From positions 1-8,483 of the forward strand of contig PCCM01000055.1 of NCBI GenBank assembly GCA_002731735.1: 8,483 nucleotides of DNA. The letters run 5' to 3'. Source of the stretch: Gemmatimonadota bacterium. GTDB taxonomy: Bacteria; Gemmatimonadota; Gemmatimonadetes; Longimicrobiales; Gaopeijiaceae. Of the stretch, positions 1-6,179 are shown piece after piece (the first letter of the stretch is position 1; each line of letters opens with the position of its first letter). Under the pieces are notes generated by a model. The model saw nothing but the letters and a program-made list of their open reading frames with translations. It ran no database searches and was not told the DNA's origin. The position numbers and the translations under genes were made by a program.

Positions 1-1170
1 GATGCGGCGCATCACGAACACGTTCGCCCCGATGGGGGGCGTCACGAGCGCCACCTCAGCCATGATCACGACGAAGACACCGAACCAGACGGGGTCGATA
101 CCCAGCGCCAGTACCACGGGCATTACGAAGGGAATGCTGAGGACCAACATGCCAAAGACGTCGAGCATCGCGCCGAGGCCAAGGTAGAGGAAGACGAGAA
201 CGAAGAGAAAGCCGGCTCTTCCCAGATCCAACCCCACCAGAAGTCCCACCAACGACTCCGTAATCTCCGTCACCGCCATGAGTCGGGCGAACACATAACC
301 CCCAACGATGATGGCGAGGAGCATGACGCTGATGAGGACGGTGTCCTCCATCGCCTTGCGCACGTCCCGGAGATTCAGCCTTCGTCGGGGGAGGGCCGCC
401 ACCAGGACGCCGGCGCACCCGACACCAGCCGCCTCGGTGGGTGTGAAGATCCCCCCGTAAATGCCTCCGATGACCAGGATGAAGAGGCCCAAGATGGGCC
501 CCAGTCGTTTCACCGCGTCGAGCCGCTCACGCCAACTGCCGACCGGTCCGGGAGGACCGAGCTCGGGCCGAACCAGACATCGGAAGTAGATGATGGCTGA
601 GAACATGGCCGCCGTCAGGATTCCCGGGATGATCCCCGCAATGAAGAGAGCGCCGATCGAGGTTTCCGTCATCACCCCGTAGAAGATGAAGATGACGCTG
701 GGGGGGATGAGGATCCCCAGGGTTCCCGACGCGGCGAGTGCACCCGTGGCCAAGCGTCGGTCGTACCCGAAGCGGTCCATCTCGGGCATCACTATCGCGC
801 CCATGGTCGCCACCGTCGCGATGCTCGAACCCGTGACGGCACCGAACGCGCCGCAGGCCAGAACGGAAGTGATGGCCATTCCTCCGGGGATCCATCCGAT
901 CCATGCCCGGAGACCGTCGTATAACTCGGTGGCCAACCCCGTGTGGAAGACGAGTTGCCCCATGAGGACGAACAGTGGGATGGTGACCAAGACGAAGCTT
1001 CGCGCTTCAGCCCACGGGACCAGCGCCGCCTGGGCCATGGCCGCCGCGGGGCCCTCTAGGACCAGAATCCCCAGGAGCCCGGCGGCCCCCATCGCGAAGG
1101 CGATGGGTACACCGAGGAGGAGGAGAAAAAGCAGAAGGATAATCGCCAAGACCCCGACGGTTGTGAGCAT
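1..1170 (-). CDS. dctM: TRAP transporter large membrane subunit DctM (3' end cut off by window edge)
   Basis: This is the large (M) membrane subunit of a tripartite ATP-independent periplasmic transporter. The family uses a sodium or proton gradient to move organic acids delivered by the P subunit across the inner membrane. I translated the whole stretch: 390 codons are open without interruption to the window edge. The family is usually about 430 residues, so roughly the last 40 are missing. The N-terminus is a hydrophobic helix. Family hallmarks are visible: a Gly/Ser-rich segment around residues 105-118 (AFGAVTGSSIATVATMG), the LGILIPPSVIFIFYG block at 151-165, the TPTEAAG block near 264-270, and TPPIGANVFV near the break (377-386). 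The ATG shares one base with the dctQ stop (TGATG), and a GAGG lies 7 bases upstream of it (1178-1181), so translation is probably coupled to dctQ. The call is secure; the substrate is unknown. Confidence 0.96.
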   Translation of the reverse strand, partial: MLTTVGVLAIILLLFLLLLGVPIAFAMGAAGLLGILVLEGPAAAMAQAALVPWAEARSFVLVTIPLFVLMGQLVFHTGLATELYDGLRAWIGWIPGGMAITSVLACGAFGAVTGSSIATVATMGAIVMPEMDRFGYDRRLATGALAASGTLGILIPPSVIFIFYGVMTETSIGALFIAGIIPGILTAAMFSAIIYFRCLVRPELGPPGPVGSWRERLDAVKRLGPILGLFILVIGGIYGGIFTPTEAAGVGCAGVLVAALPRRRLNLRDVRKAMEDTVLISVMLLAIIVGGYVFARLMAVTEITESLVGLLVGLDLGRAGFLFVLVFLYLGLGAMLDVFGMLVLSIPFVMPVVLALGIDPVWFGVFVVIMAEVALVTPPIGANVFVMRRI

Positions 1171-1748
1171 CACTGCACCTCACTGTCGGGGGTTGTACCG
1201 TCCGGGCTCGTGCCCTCGGCTGCCCCCAGTCCGACCCCGATTTGCTCCTCCCCACTCGGATTCCCCAGCAGCCGGCCCACCAACACCAGGGAGCAGAACC
1301 CCATATAAGCCATGAACGGCCAGATAGGTAGCAGCAGGTCTTCCCCCGTCTCACCGGTGATCGCCATATAGGGTGTGAAACGAATCGCCTGGACCCCCAT
1401 CAAGGCGAAAAAGAGGATGCCGGCCGCCCCAGTGGCCACATCCGCCAGGTCACGACCCCGTCCATGGAGTCGGCTGTAGAACACCTCCATTCGGATGTGG
1501 TACCCCTTGTCCCATGCGTGGGGCAGCGCCGAGAAGGTGGCCATCAGCAGGAGCACTCCATTGACGTCTCTGCCCCAGGGGAGGGGAGAGTTGAACACGT
1601 ACCGCAGGATCACATCGAGCGTGACGACCACCATGAGTGCAGGGAGCGCGAAGTCGACTGCGACTCGGAAAAGCGCTATGGAGATCCGGTTGGACCAGAC
1701 GTCCACAACCTCGAGCCCGGCATCCAGGGGTGCCAGTGGACTCCTCAC
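1170..1748 (-). CDS. dctQ: TRAP transporter small membrane subunit DctQ
   Basis: This is the small (Q) membrane subunit, which pairs with DctM in the inner membrane. Starting at the GTG at 1748 gives 192 residues, normal for the family. That GTG overlaps the dctP stop by four bases (GTGA), typical of translational coupling. A longer frame runs back to 1967, but its extra 73 residues are low-complexity, overlap dctP and look like shadow. Four membrane segments are visible at about residues 22-51, 62-79, 102-122 and 139-161. The DctQ signature occurs in the first half: DVILRYVFNSPLPWGRDVN (45-63), then a second helix, then KGYHIRMEVF (81-90). The C-terminal 30 residues are polar and acidic, probably a disordered cytoplasmic tail. 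DctQ proteins diverge quickly, but the motif and the position between P and M make the call firm. Confidence 0.93.
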   Translation of the reverse strand: MRSPLAPLDAGLEVVDVWSNRISIALFRVAVDFALPALMVVVTLDVILRYVFNSPLPWGRDVNGVLLLMATFSALPHAWDKGYHIRMEVFYSRLHGRGRDLADVATGAAGILFFALMGVQAIRFTPYMAITGETGEDLLLPIWPFMAYMGFCSLVLVGRLLGNPSGEEQIGVGLGAAEGTSPDGTTPDSEVQ

Positions 1749-2863
1749 AGGTCGATGATGCCCTGGATCGGGTTGTCCGTCACCCTCACCATGATCTCCT
1801 CCCGGCTCAACGGAGAGTACAGTGCCGACAATCTCTCCATCTCCCGCAGCATTTCTGACGCTGGACGACCCTCTGCCTCGTTCTCCACTATGAACCGGTC
1901 CCGGAGTGGTTGCAGGGCTTCCCTCCACCTCTCTCGCTCGGCCGGCTCGAGGTCCAGGATCTCGCACCGCCCGGCCCGGAGTTCTGCATAGGCCTCGTCC
2001 TCAACAGGGCCGGAATAATAGTCCTGGGCGCACATCTGGCTTCGAATGCGGAGGAGGTCGACGAACTGCTGGCGGAGGTCGTCCGGAAGCACGTCGAATG
2101 AACGCTGATTGAGAGCGTATTGCAGGACCGTCACGTTCAGGTTCACACGGGTAAGGAATTTTCCCACCTCCTGGAGGCGGTAGGAGGCGATGTCCGGCAC
2201 TCCCAGGGAGACGGCGTCCAAGATGCCCCGCTGAAAAGCGGGGTACACCTCGGCCGCCGCCATGACCACGGGGACGGCCCCCAGATCGCGATAGATCTCG
2301 GCCACGATGCCACCTGTGGTGCGGATCTTCAGCCCTCGAAGATCCTCGAGGGTCAGCACCGGCTCTCTGGAGATGACCTGGTACGGGGACGTGGAATCGC
2401 AAGTGGCGAGGTAAACGCCCATCGCCTCGTACTCCGACTTGAAGAATGTCGGGTAGAGTTCCTCCGCTACCAGCGAGGCCACCGGGGAGTCCGGGAAGAC
2501 GAACGGAAGTTGGAGCCCATGCATGAGGTGGAAACTGCCCGGTTGGTACGTGATATAGCCGTGCGTGTAGTCGGTGAGCCCGGTCTTGCATGCCTTGAAC
2601 CCGTCCAGAGGCCCGTGCAGGAGTCCACTCCACATGGGTTCGATCCGGAGACGACCCTCGGTCTCCTCCTCCACCCTTTCGAAGAAGCTGTTGAAAACGG
2701 GGAAGAAGCCGTGCGACTGAGGGACGTGGGATGTGAAGCGCAGGACCACCCCTCCGGATCCCTCCCGGCTACGCCCACGTGGTAGAAATGGGGCCCCCGC
2801 GGCGGCTGCCACGAGGGTGGTGACGACACCCCGTCGGGTCCAAGTCCTGTCAGTCATGGCCAT
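1745..2863 (-). CDS. dctP: TRAP transporter substrate-binding protein DctP
   Basis: This is the periplasmic solute receptor (P subunit) that captures the substrate and hands it to DctQM. The protein has 372 residues, slightly long for the family. The N-terminus carries TRRG (residues 9-12) followed by a hydrophobic alanine-rich stretch (13-25), which looks like a Tat signal, although a Sec signal is possible. Family features include the block after LEDLRGLKIRTTGG (172-185), whose Arg181 fits the conserved arginine that salt-bridges a substrate carboxylate, and AEVYPAFQRGILDAV (204-218), matching the family's usual block before the second lobe. An ATG at 2863 is annotated, but the next in-frame ATG at 2857 has an AGG about 8 bases upstream and may be the real start, two residues shorter. 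The gene is first of dctP-dctQ-dctM, after a 91-base gap with no clear promoter match. The ligand is probably an organic acid or acidic sugar; the sequence alone does not say which. Confidence 0.94.
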   Translation of the reverse strand: MAMTDRTWTRRGVVTTLVAAAAGAPFLPRGRSREGSGGVVLRFTSHVPQSHGFFPVFNSFFERVEEETEGRLRIEPMWSGLLHGPLDGFKACKTGLTDYTHGYITYQPGSFHLMHGLQLPFVFPDSPVASLVAEELYPTFFKSEYEAMGVYLATCDSTSPYQVISREPVLTLEDLRGLKIRTTGGIVAEIYRDLGAVPVVMAAAEVYPAFQRGILDAVSLGVPDIASYRLQEVGKFLTRVNLNVTVLQYALNQRSFDVLPDDLRQQFVDLLRIRSQMCAQDYYSGPVEDEAYAELRAGRCEILDLEPAERERWREALQPLRDRFIVENEAEGRPASEMLREMERLSALYSPLSREEIMVRVTDNPIQGIIDL

Positions 2864-2954
2864 AGCCTATCGTTGAGGGCGAGATGGCGCCAATTCGTGT
2901 GCCGATTCTCGAGCCGAGCTATGGTTGGAGACTACTTTTGATCGTTTCGGGAGG

Positions 2955-3758
2955 TCAGAAGCTGTACCGGAGCCCTGTCCTCAGGCTCGTATCCAGCGCG
3001 CTGATCGCGTCGGGTGGCTCGCTGTCGTAGCGGAGGTCGAAGGATACTGTGAGGTCGATGTCATCCGATACGGATGTCGCGAGTCGAAAATTCACCAGGG
3101 TCCGAAGGTCACCCCAGTCGGCGACGACGGGTTGTAGATAGGTCGTAGACGCGATCACGAGATTCTCGCTGGGCACTAGGCGGAGGGTGAGAAAGTAGTT
3201 CCCCCGGATCACCGTCGTCTCAGTGTCGTGAACGGCGGCCTCGGTAAGATCCAGTCGCTCGTGTTCAAGAAAGACAGCAGCACCCATGCCGAAATCCCCC
3301 CACTCCCCGCCGCCGACGGATGTCCGCGCTCCTCCCCCCGCGACCATTCTGAAGTCGAGGAGTTGAGGCCGATCGTAATTCAGTTGTCCGTACCATTCTG
3401 GTGAGATTCGATCGTTGGGCCAGTAGGTTTCGCGATAGTGTAGCAGACCCGACGATGCAAAGCGGCCGCCACCCTGCAGGCCGAGTCCGCCGTTTCCCAC
3501 CATTAGCCTGGTTACGGACTCAGTGACTCTGTATACGCGTGCGTTCAAGCCGATCTGGACCAGCTCCACGTTTCCGGTCCGCACGGTAAGATCGCCACCG
3601 AAAGTGCCTGAGTATCCGAGCGGGGGATCATCCTGCCGGAGTGCTTCTATGTTAACCTGAGCGGGCACGGGGAAGGGAAATCCTGCGGCGGCTACAGCGA
3701 TGACGATGAGCAACCGAAGACCGCTCTGGGGCAACGTGAGATGCCGTACCGGAGTCAT
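2955..3758 (-). CDS. DUF481-type outer-membrane beta-barrel protein
   Basis: This is a predicted outer-membrane barrel of 267 residues resembling the DUF481 (YdiY-like) family, whose biochemical role is poorly known. An N-terminal hydrophobic segment (residues 14-30) ends in VPAQ, giving a Sec signal peptide likely cleaved after Ala33. The mature part opens with LGYSGTFGGDLTVRTGNVE (47-65), which matches the usual DUF481 opening of a Gly-rich strand followed by a TGN turn. Alternating polar and hydrophobic strands follow. The protein ends in DTSLRTGLRYSF with a C-terminal phenylalanine, the standard barrel-assembly signal. I see no Shine-Dalgarno sequence before the ATG; the preceding bases are C-rich, so the start is plausible but not supported by a ribosome site. 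It lies 91 bases upstream of dctP on the same strand and might share a transcript. A passive role in the envelope near the TRAP uptake system is possible but unproven. Confidence 0.72.
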   Translation of the reverse strand: MTPVRHLTLPQSGLRLLIVIAVAAAGFPFPVPAQVNIEALRQDDPPLGYSGTFGGDLTVRTGNVELVQIGLNARVYRVTESVTRLMVGNGGLGLQGGGRFASSGLLHYRETYWPNDRISPEWYGQLNYDRPQLLDFRMVAGGGARTSVGGGEWGDFGMGAAVFLEHERLDLTEAAVHDTETTVIRGNYFLTLRLVPSENLVIASTTYLQPVVADWGDLRTLVNFRLATSVSDDIDLTVSFDLRYDSEPPDAISALDTSLRTGLRYSF

Positions 3759-3865
3759 TGGGGGGTCGCGGAAGTTGATCGAATGGAGGATGCGGACGCC
3801 AGCAAGCTAATGGAGGTTACTGTTGTCGTGCCACCGCATTGACACTTACTACAATTCGTAGAGCA
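3759..3865. other. Intergenic stretch before the DUF481 gene
   Basis: This is the upstream region of the DUF481 gene and should hold its promoter if it has its own. I see no convincing -35/-10 pair, no hairpin with a T-run and no Shine-Dalgarno. Two copies of AATGGAGG on the plus strand (3782-3789 and 3810-3817) lie 28 bases apart; at 8 bases they may be chance. Confidence 0.4.
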
Positions 3866-4365
3866 TCATCCGGGGCGAGCCGACATCAATACAGTAGAAG
3901 GCTGCCCCCCCCCGCCACGTGAAAAGATGTTGAACTTCGCGAAGATACAGATCGTTGAGGGATCGCGGCTGATGTCCGCGAGGCTTATTCCGAGCCCCAA
4001 CTCGGCCCAGTTCCTTGGGTAGCCACGCAGGCCCAATCTTCTGATGTCGGCGCTGAGGGGCTCTTTGACTCCGAATCCGAAGATGCCCAATTCAGCCAAC
4101 GGGGTGTCCTGGCGCCCGATGAGTATCGGAGCGCGAGGAGCCACACCCAGGGGATTGGTCGGCGACAGCGTCCATTCGACGGGGGTGGCAAGTGAGTGGG
4201 CGCCCCCTCCACTTACCCCGTAGACCGGCCCCTTCTGGATAGTCTTGGTCCGACCTGCGTTGGCCCTGGCTCCTAGGCCCGGCATATTGCCGCACCCATG
4301 GCCGCCGAGCAACCACTGCACAGAACTGCTCCCGCCATGATCATTCCCATCCAACTGCGCTTCAT
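3866..4365 (-). pseudogene. Probable frameshifted small exported protein (unrecognised)
   Basis: I do not recognise this gene. A strong AGGAGG (4370-4375) precedes an ATG at 4365, which opens a signal-like start, MKRSWMGMIMAGAVLCSGC, resembling a lipoprotein signal although the residue at -3 of the lipobox (Cys16) is unusual. That frame stops at a TAG (4273-4275) after 30 residues. A different frame is open across the same region and continues to 3866 with GC-rich third positions and protein-like text, for example TPVEWTLSP and RRLGLRGYPRNWAELGLGIS. The simplest reading is one gene of about 165 codons with a one-base deletion (or two-base insertion) near codons 20-30. The open frame also extends upstream to 4543, but that part overlaps the Gfo/Idh gene and is probably shadow. 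Alternatives are a genuine 30-residue peptide followed by noncoding DNA, or a sequencing error. A run of nine C at 3905-3913 makes the 3' end uncertain too. Confidence 0.38.
3905..3913. repeat. Nine-base C/G homopolymer tract
   Basis: Nine consecutive C on the plus strand read as nine G on the coding strand, near the 3' end of the broken ORF. Gain or loss of a base would change the C-terminus: the present frame stops at 3866-3868, while one extra G would extend it to a TAG at 3849-3851. Such tracts are prone both to replication slippage and to sequencing miscounts. Confidence 0.6.
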
Positions 4366-4369
4366 GAGT

Positions 4370-4375
4370 CCTCCT
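4370..4375 (-). promoter_or_regulatory. Strong Shine-Dalgarno (AGGAGG) before the broken ORF
   Basis: A perfect AGGAGG lies four bases before the ATG at 4365. It is the strongest ribosome site I noticed in the window, yet the frame it serves stops after 30 codons. This is the main reason for believing a gene once began here. The spacing is a little short but workable. Confidence 0.55.
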
Positions 4376-4430
4376 GAGTGTCGCATCGTGTTTCTCATGG
4401 CCAAAGATGCAGCCGACGGGCAGTGAGTTG

Positions 4431-4477
4431 GATACGTCGAATGACGTAGTGGAGGACTTCTGAATACGTAGTAATTC
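4431..4477. repeat. Cluster of ACGT-centred short repeats downstream of the Gfo/Idh gene
   Basis: Three ACGT cores lie at 4434-4437, 4444-4447 and 4466-4469, that is 10 and 22 bases apart, close to one and two helical turns. Two belong to near-identical direct repeats, GAATGACGTAGT (4439-4450) and GAATACGTAGT (4462-4472). The second sits in an imperfect palindrome GAATACGTAGTAATTC (4462-4477). The cluster lies between the Gfo/Idh stop and the AGGAGG of the downstream ORF, where an operator might be expected. No known regulator motif is recognised, and chance remains a real explanation. Confidence 0.25.
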
Positions 4478-4482
4478 GACGG

Positions 4483-5697
4483 TTACACCGGGAGGTACAC
4501 CGTCTGTCCAATCTGGGAGCTGCGGTACACGGCCTCGGTCCATTCCATGTAGCGGACGCCGGTCTCGAAGGGTGCCATCGTGATCTCTTCGGCGCCCCGA
4601 ATCGCGTTGGTGAACTCCTCTTCCACCCGGTTGTAGGCCTGCTCGGACCTGGGGTTTGGGACTTCAGTGAGCTCGGAGTCTCCCCGACGTCCGGCGAACA
4701 CGTTTTGCCTACGGTCGACGTAGATGGTGCCTTCGCTGCCGTGTATCCAGGTCTCATTGCCGGTCGATAGCCCCGTGGTCTCACTCGCCCTCATGTGGAC
4801 CTGTGCTCCGTTGGCGAGTTCGAAGAGAACGTCCACGTGGTCTGGGATAACGACCGAGGTCGGTTCACCGGCGGCGTTGCTTCGGTAGGGCACGTGGAGC
4901 TTCGACATGGCTATCACCCGGTTACCCTGGCCCAGCCAACGCATCATCACCTCATAGGAAGCCCCGATGTTGAGGATGTTGTATCCGCTGAATCTTTCGT
5001 CGTGGCGCCAGTCCAACTCGCCCCCCACGGCAGGGAAGCGGGTCTGCAACCGCTGAAGTTCTACGGAGAGGACATCGCCCAGGTATCCTTCCCCGATCAT
5101 CCTCTTCAACACATTGTCGATCCTGTAACTCATGGACGTCGGGACCAACTGGCATACCAGGTCCGGGTGTTGCAGCGAGGCCTCCAGCATGTCCCTGGCC
5201 TCTTGCGCGTTATTCGCCATCCTGGCCTGGGTCAGCACATGTTTTCCCCTCTCCAGCGCCGCCAGGGTCAGCGTCCGGTGCATGTAGGGCCAGGTGCCGA
5301 TGCTCACCGCGTCGATACCGTCGTCGTCGAGTAATTCCTCCCAGTTGGCGTAGGCCCTGGGAATATTGAACTCGTCGGTGACCCGTTGGCTGGACTCGAG
5401 GCTGCGATTGGCCACCGCCACGATCTCACACCCAGGAATCCGTCGGAACGCGGGAATCTGGACAGTGCGCAGATTGGTACCGGCGCCGATCATCCCGATG
5501 CGAATCGGCTCCTGCTGTGAGCGTTTTGCGCTCGCCCCCCGTGGACTGACCAGGTTCACCGGCCCCACCGCAGCCGCCAGTGGGAGCGCGCCGATTGCGA
5601 GAAACTCTCGACGTTTCAGTCCTGGCGTGTCGTGGCTTTTGGACCCGTCGCTCAGACCCTTGGGTTCAGCATGCTCGAAGGAACTTGACTCGGTCAT
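4483..5697 (-). CDS. Tat-exported Gfo/Idh/MocA-family oxidoreductase-like protein
   Basis: This family binds NAD(P) and typically oxidises or reduces sugars and polyols. The protein has 404 residues. A twin-arginine signal is clear: LKRREFLAIGALPLAAAVG (residues 27-45), so it is predicted to be exported folded, with cofactor bound, as in Zymomonas glucose-fructose oxidoreductase. The Rossmann fold follows, with IGMIGAG (67-73) and the family's DAVSIGTWPYMHRTLTLAALERGKHVL-type helix region (129-155). The C-terminal sheet domain spans about 185-404. Oddly, the usual EKP active-site motif after GKHVL is replaced by TQARMA (156-161), so the catalytic lysine is missing. The later DxGxH motif reads NIGAS (243-247), losing both the Asp and the His. 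It may act on an unusual substrate, use other residues, or be non-catalytic. The start is supported by GAGGAG at 5704-5709, six bases upstream. Family assignment is firm; the substrate is unknown. Confidence 0.9.
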   Translation of the reverse strand: MTESSSFEHAEPKGLSDGSKSHDTPGLKRREFLAIGALPLAAAVGPVNLVSPRGASAKRSQQEPIRIGMIGAGTNLRTVQIPAFRRIPGCEIVAVANRSLESSQRVTDEFNIPRAYANWEELLDDDGIDAVSIGTWPYMHRTLTLAALERGKHVLTQARMANNAQEARDMLEASLQHPDLVCQLVPTSMSYRIDNVLKRMIGEGYLGDVLSVELQRLQTRFPAVGGELDWRHDERFSGYNILNIGASYEVMMRWLGQGNRVIAMSKLHVPYRSNAAGEPTSVVIPDHVDVLFELANGAQVHMRASETTGLSTGNETWIHGSEGTIYVDRRQNVFAGRRGDSELTEVPNPRSEQAYNRVEEEFTNAIRGAEEITMAPFETGVRYMEWTEAVYRSSQIGQTVYLPV

Positions 5698-5813
5698 CAG
5701 GATCTCCTCGGCTCGTGAAATCAGACCGCGGTCAACATCCTATGAGTGGGCGGGTAGGCGCAAGCAGAAACCGGTCACGCGGTCCAGAACTGGCGCCAGG
5801 GTGAGGGCGAGGA
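5698..5813. other. Leader of the Gfo/Idh gene
   Basis: This stretch lies between the hydrolase remnant and the Gfo/Idh start. It holds the GAGGAG ribosome site (5704-5709). The minus-strand text after the remnant's stop no longer resembles the hydrolase family, so the homology ends at or near 5814. No promoter or terminator is clear. Confidence 0.4.
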
Positions 5814-6129
5814 CTACGGGACGCCCTCGGAGATACTGAGGACAGCCGCACGCTCCGAGCCGGCGGCGTCCATCACGGCGCGGACGTCGTCCATCCGCTG
5901 CTCCAGAGTCGACAGGTCAGCCACCGCATCTGCCTCCCCGGTCTAGAAAGATCAGACGTGAGAACGATGCCAAGCGGTGAAGAAAACCCGCGAAGGAAGG
6001 TTCCTACCAGGCTTGTTCGACATGGGACACCCACCCCGGCACCAGCACCAGGTCGAGGGAGCTGCTCCCGATGACCTGGTACGCGATGCTGACGTCGCCG
6101 CTCTTGGCATAGTGCGTCGCAGGCGGCAC
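5814..6129 (-). pseudogene. Decayed remnant of a cyclase-associated alpha/beta hydrolase
   Basis: On the minus strand, this stretch encodes pieces of the N-terminus of the alpha/beta-hydrolase family often fused to adenylate/guanylate cyclase domains. From a possible GTG at 6129, one frame reads YAKSGDVSIAYQVIG and then LDLVLVPGWVSHVEQAW, both characteristic of the family. A TAG (6004-6006) interrupts right after that Trp, and the same frame then continues with EPSFAGFLHRLASFSRLIFL, which is the expected next block. Near 5930 the reading shifts by one frame, apparently through loss of bases in the RGTGLSD region, and resumes as LSTLEQRMDDVRAVMDAAGS followed by ERAAVLSISEGVP and a stop at 5814-5816. 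The break falls at the nucleophile elbow, where intact members read roughly G-x-S-E-G-G-P. About 105 codons survive of a protein that normally runs to several hundred. It is unrelated in subfamily to the intact hydrolase just upstream. Confidence 0.72.
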
Positions 6130-6179
6130 GAGGATCTACCGGTGACATCAAGCTGTTCATAGGTCTGCTGGGCCTCATG

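Noticed and set aside
686..1315. A 209-codon plus-strand open frame
   Set aside because: It lies antisense to dctM and dctQ, is rich in Arg, Pro and Ser without domains, and is a typical shadow of a GC-rich gene.
1170..1967. A longer version of DctQ starting at ATG 1967
   Set aside because: The extra 73 residues overlap dctP, are low-complexity and precede the normal DctQ N-terminus. The GTG at 1748, overlapping the dctP stop, gives the usual family length.
2864..2954. Possible terminator or hairpin between the DUF481 gene and dctP, around the GC-rich CTCGAG region
   Set aside because: The only inverted repeat is the short CTCGAG palindrome with partial arms, and there is no T-run, so it does not support a terminator call.
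4366..4543. Upstream part of the 225-codon minus-strand frame overlapping the Gfo/Idh 3' end
   Set aside because: It overlaps an intact gene in another frame and has no ribosome site of its own. The strong AGGAGG belongs to the ATG at 4365 in a different frame.
5873..6178. A 101-codon minus-strand open frame after the hydrolase gene
   Set aside because: Its translation is featureless. The same DNA in the neighbouring frames gives clear alpha/beta-hydrolase family text, so this is an out-of-frame reading of a pseudogene.
6150..6179. Imperfect inverted repeat (AGGCCCAGCAGACCT) just after the hydrolase stop
   Set aside because: The arms pair at only a few positions and no T-run follows; it is not a credible terminator.
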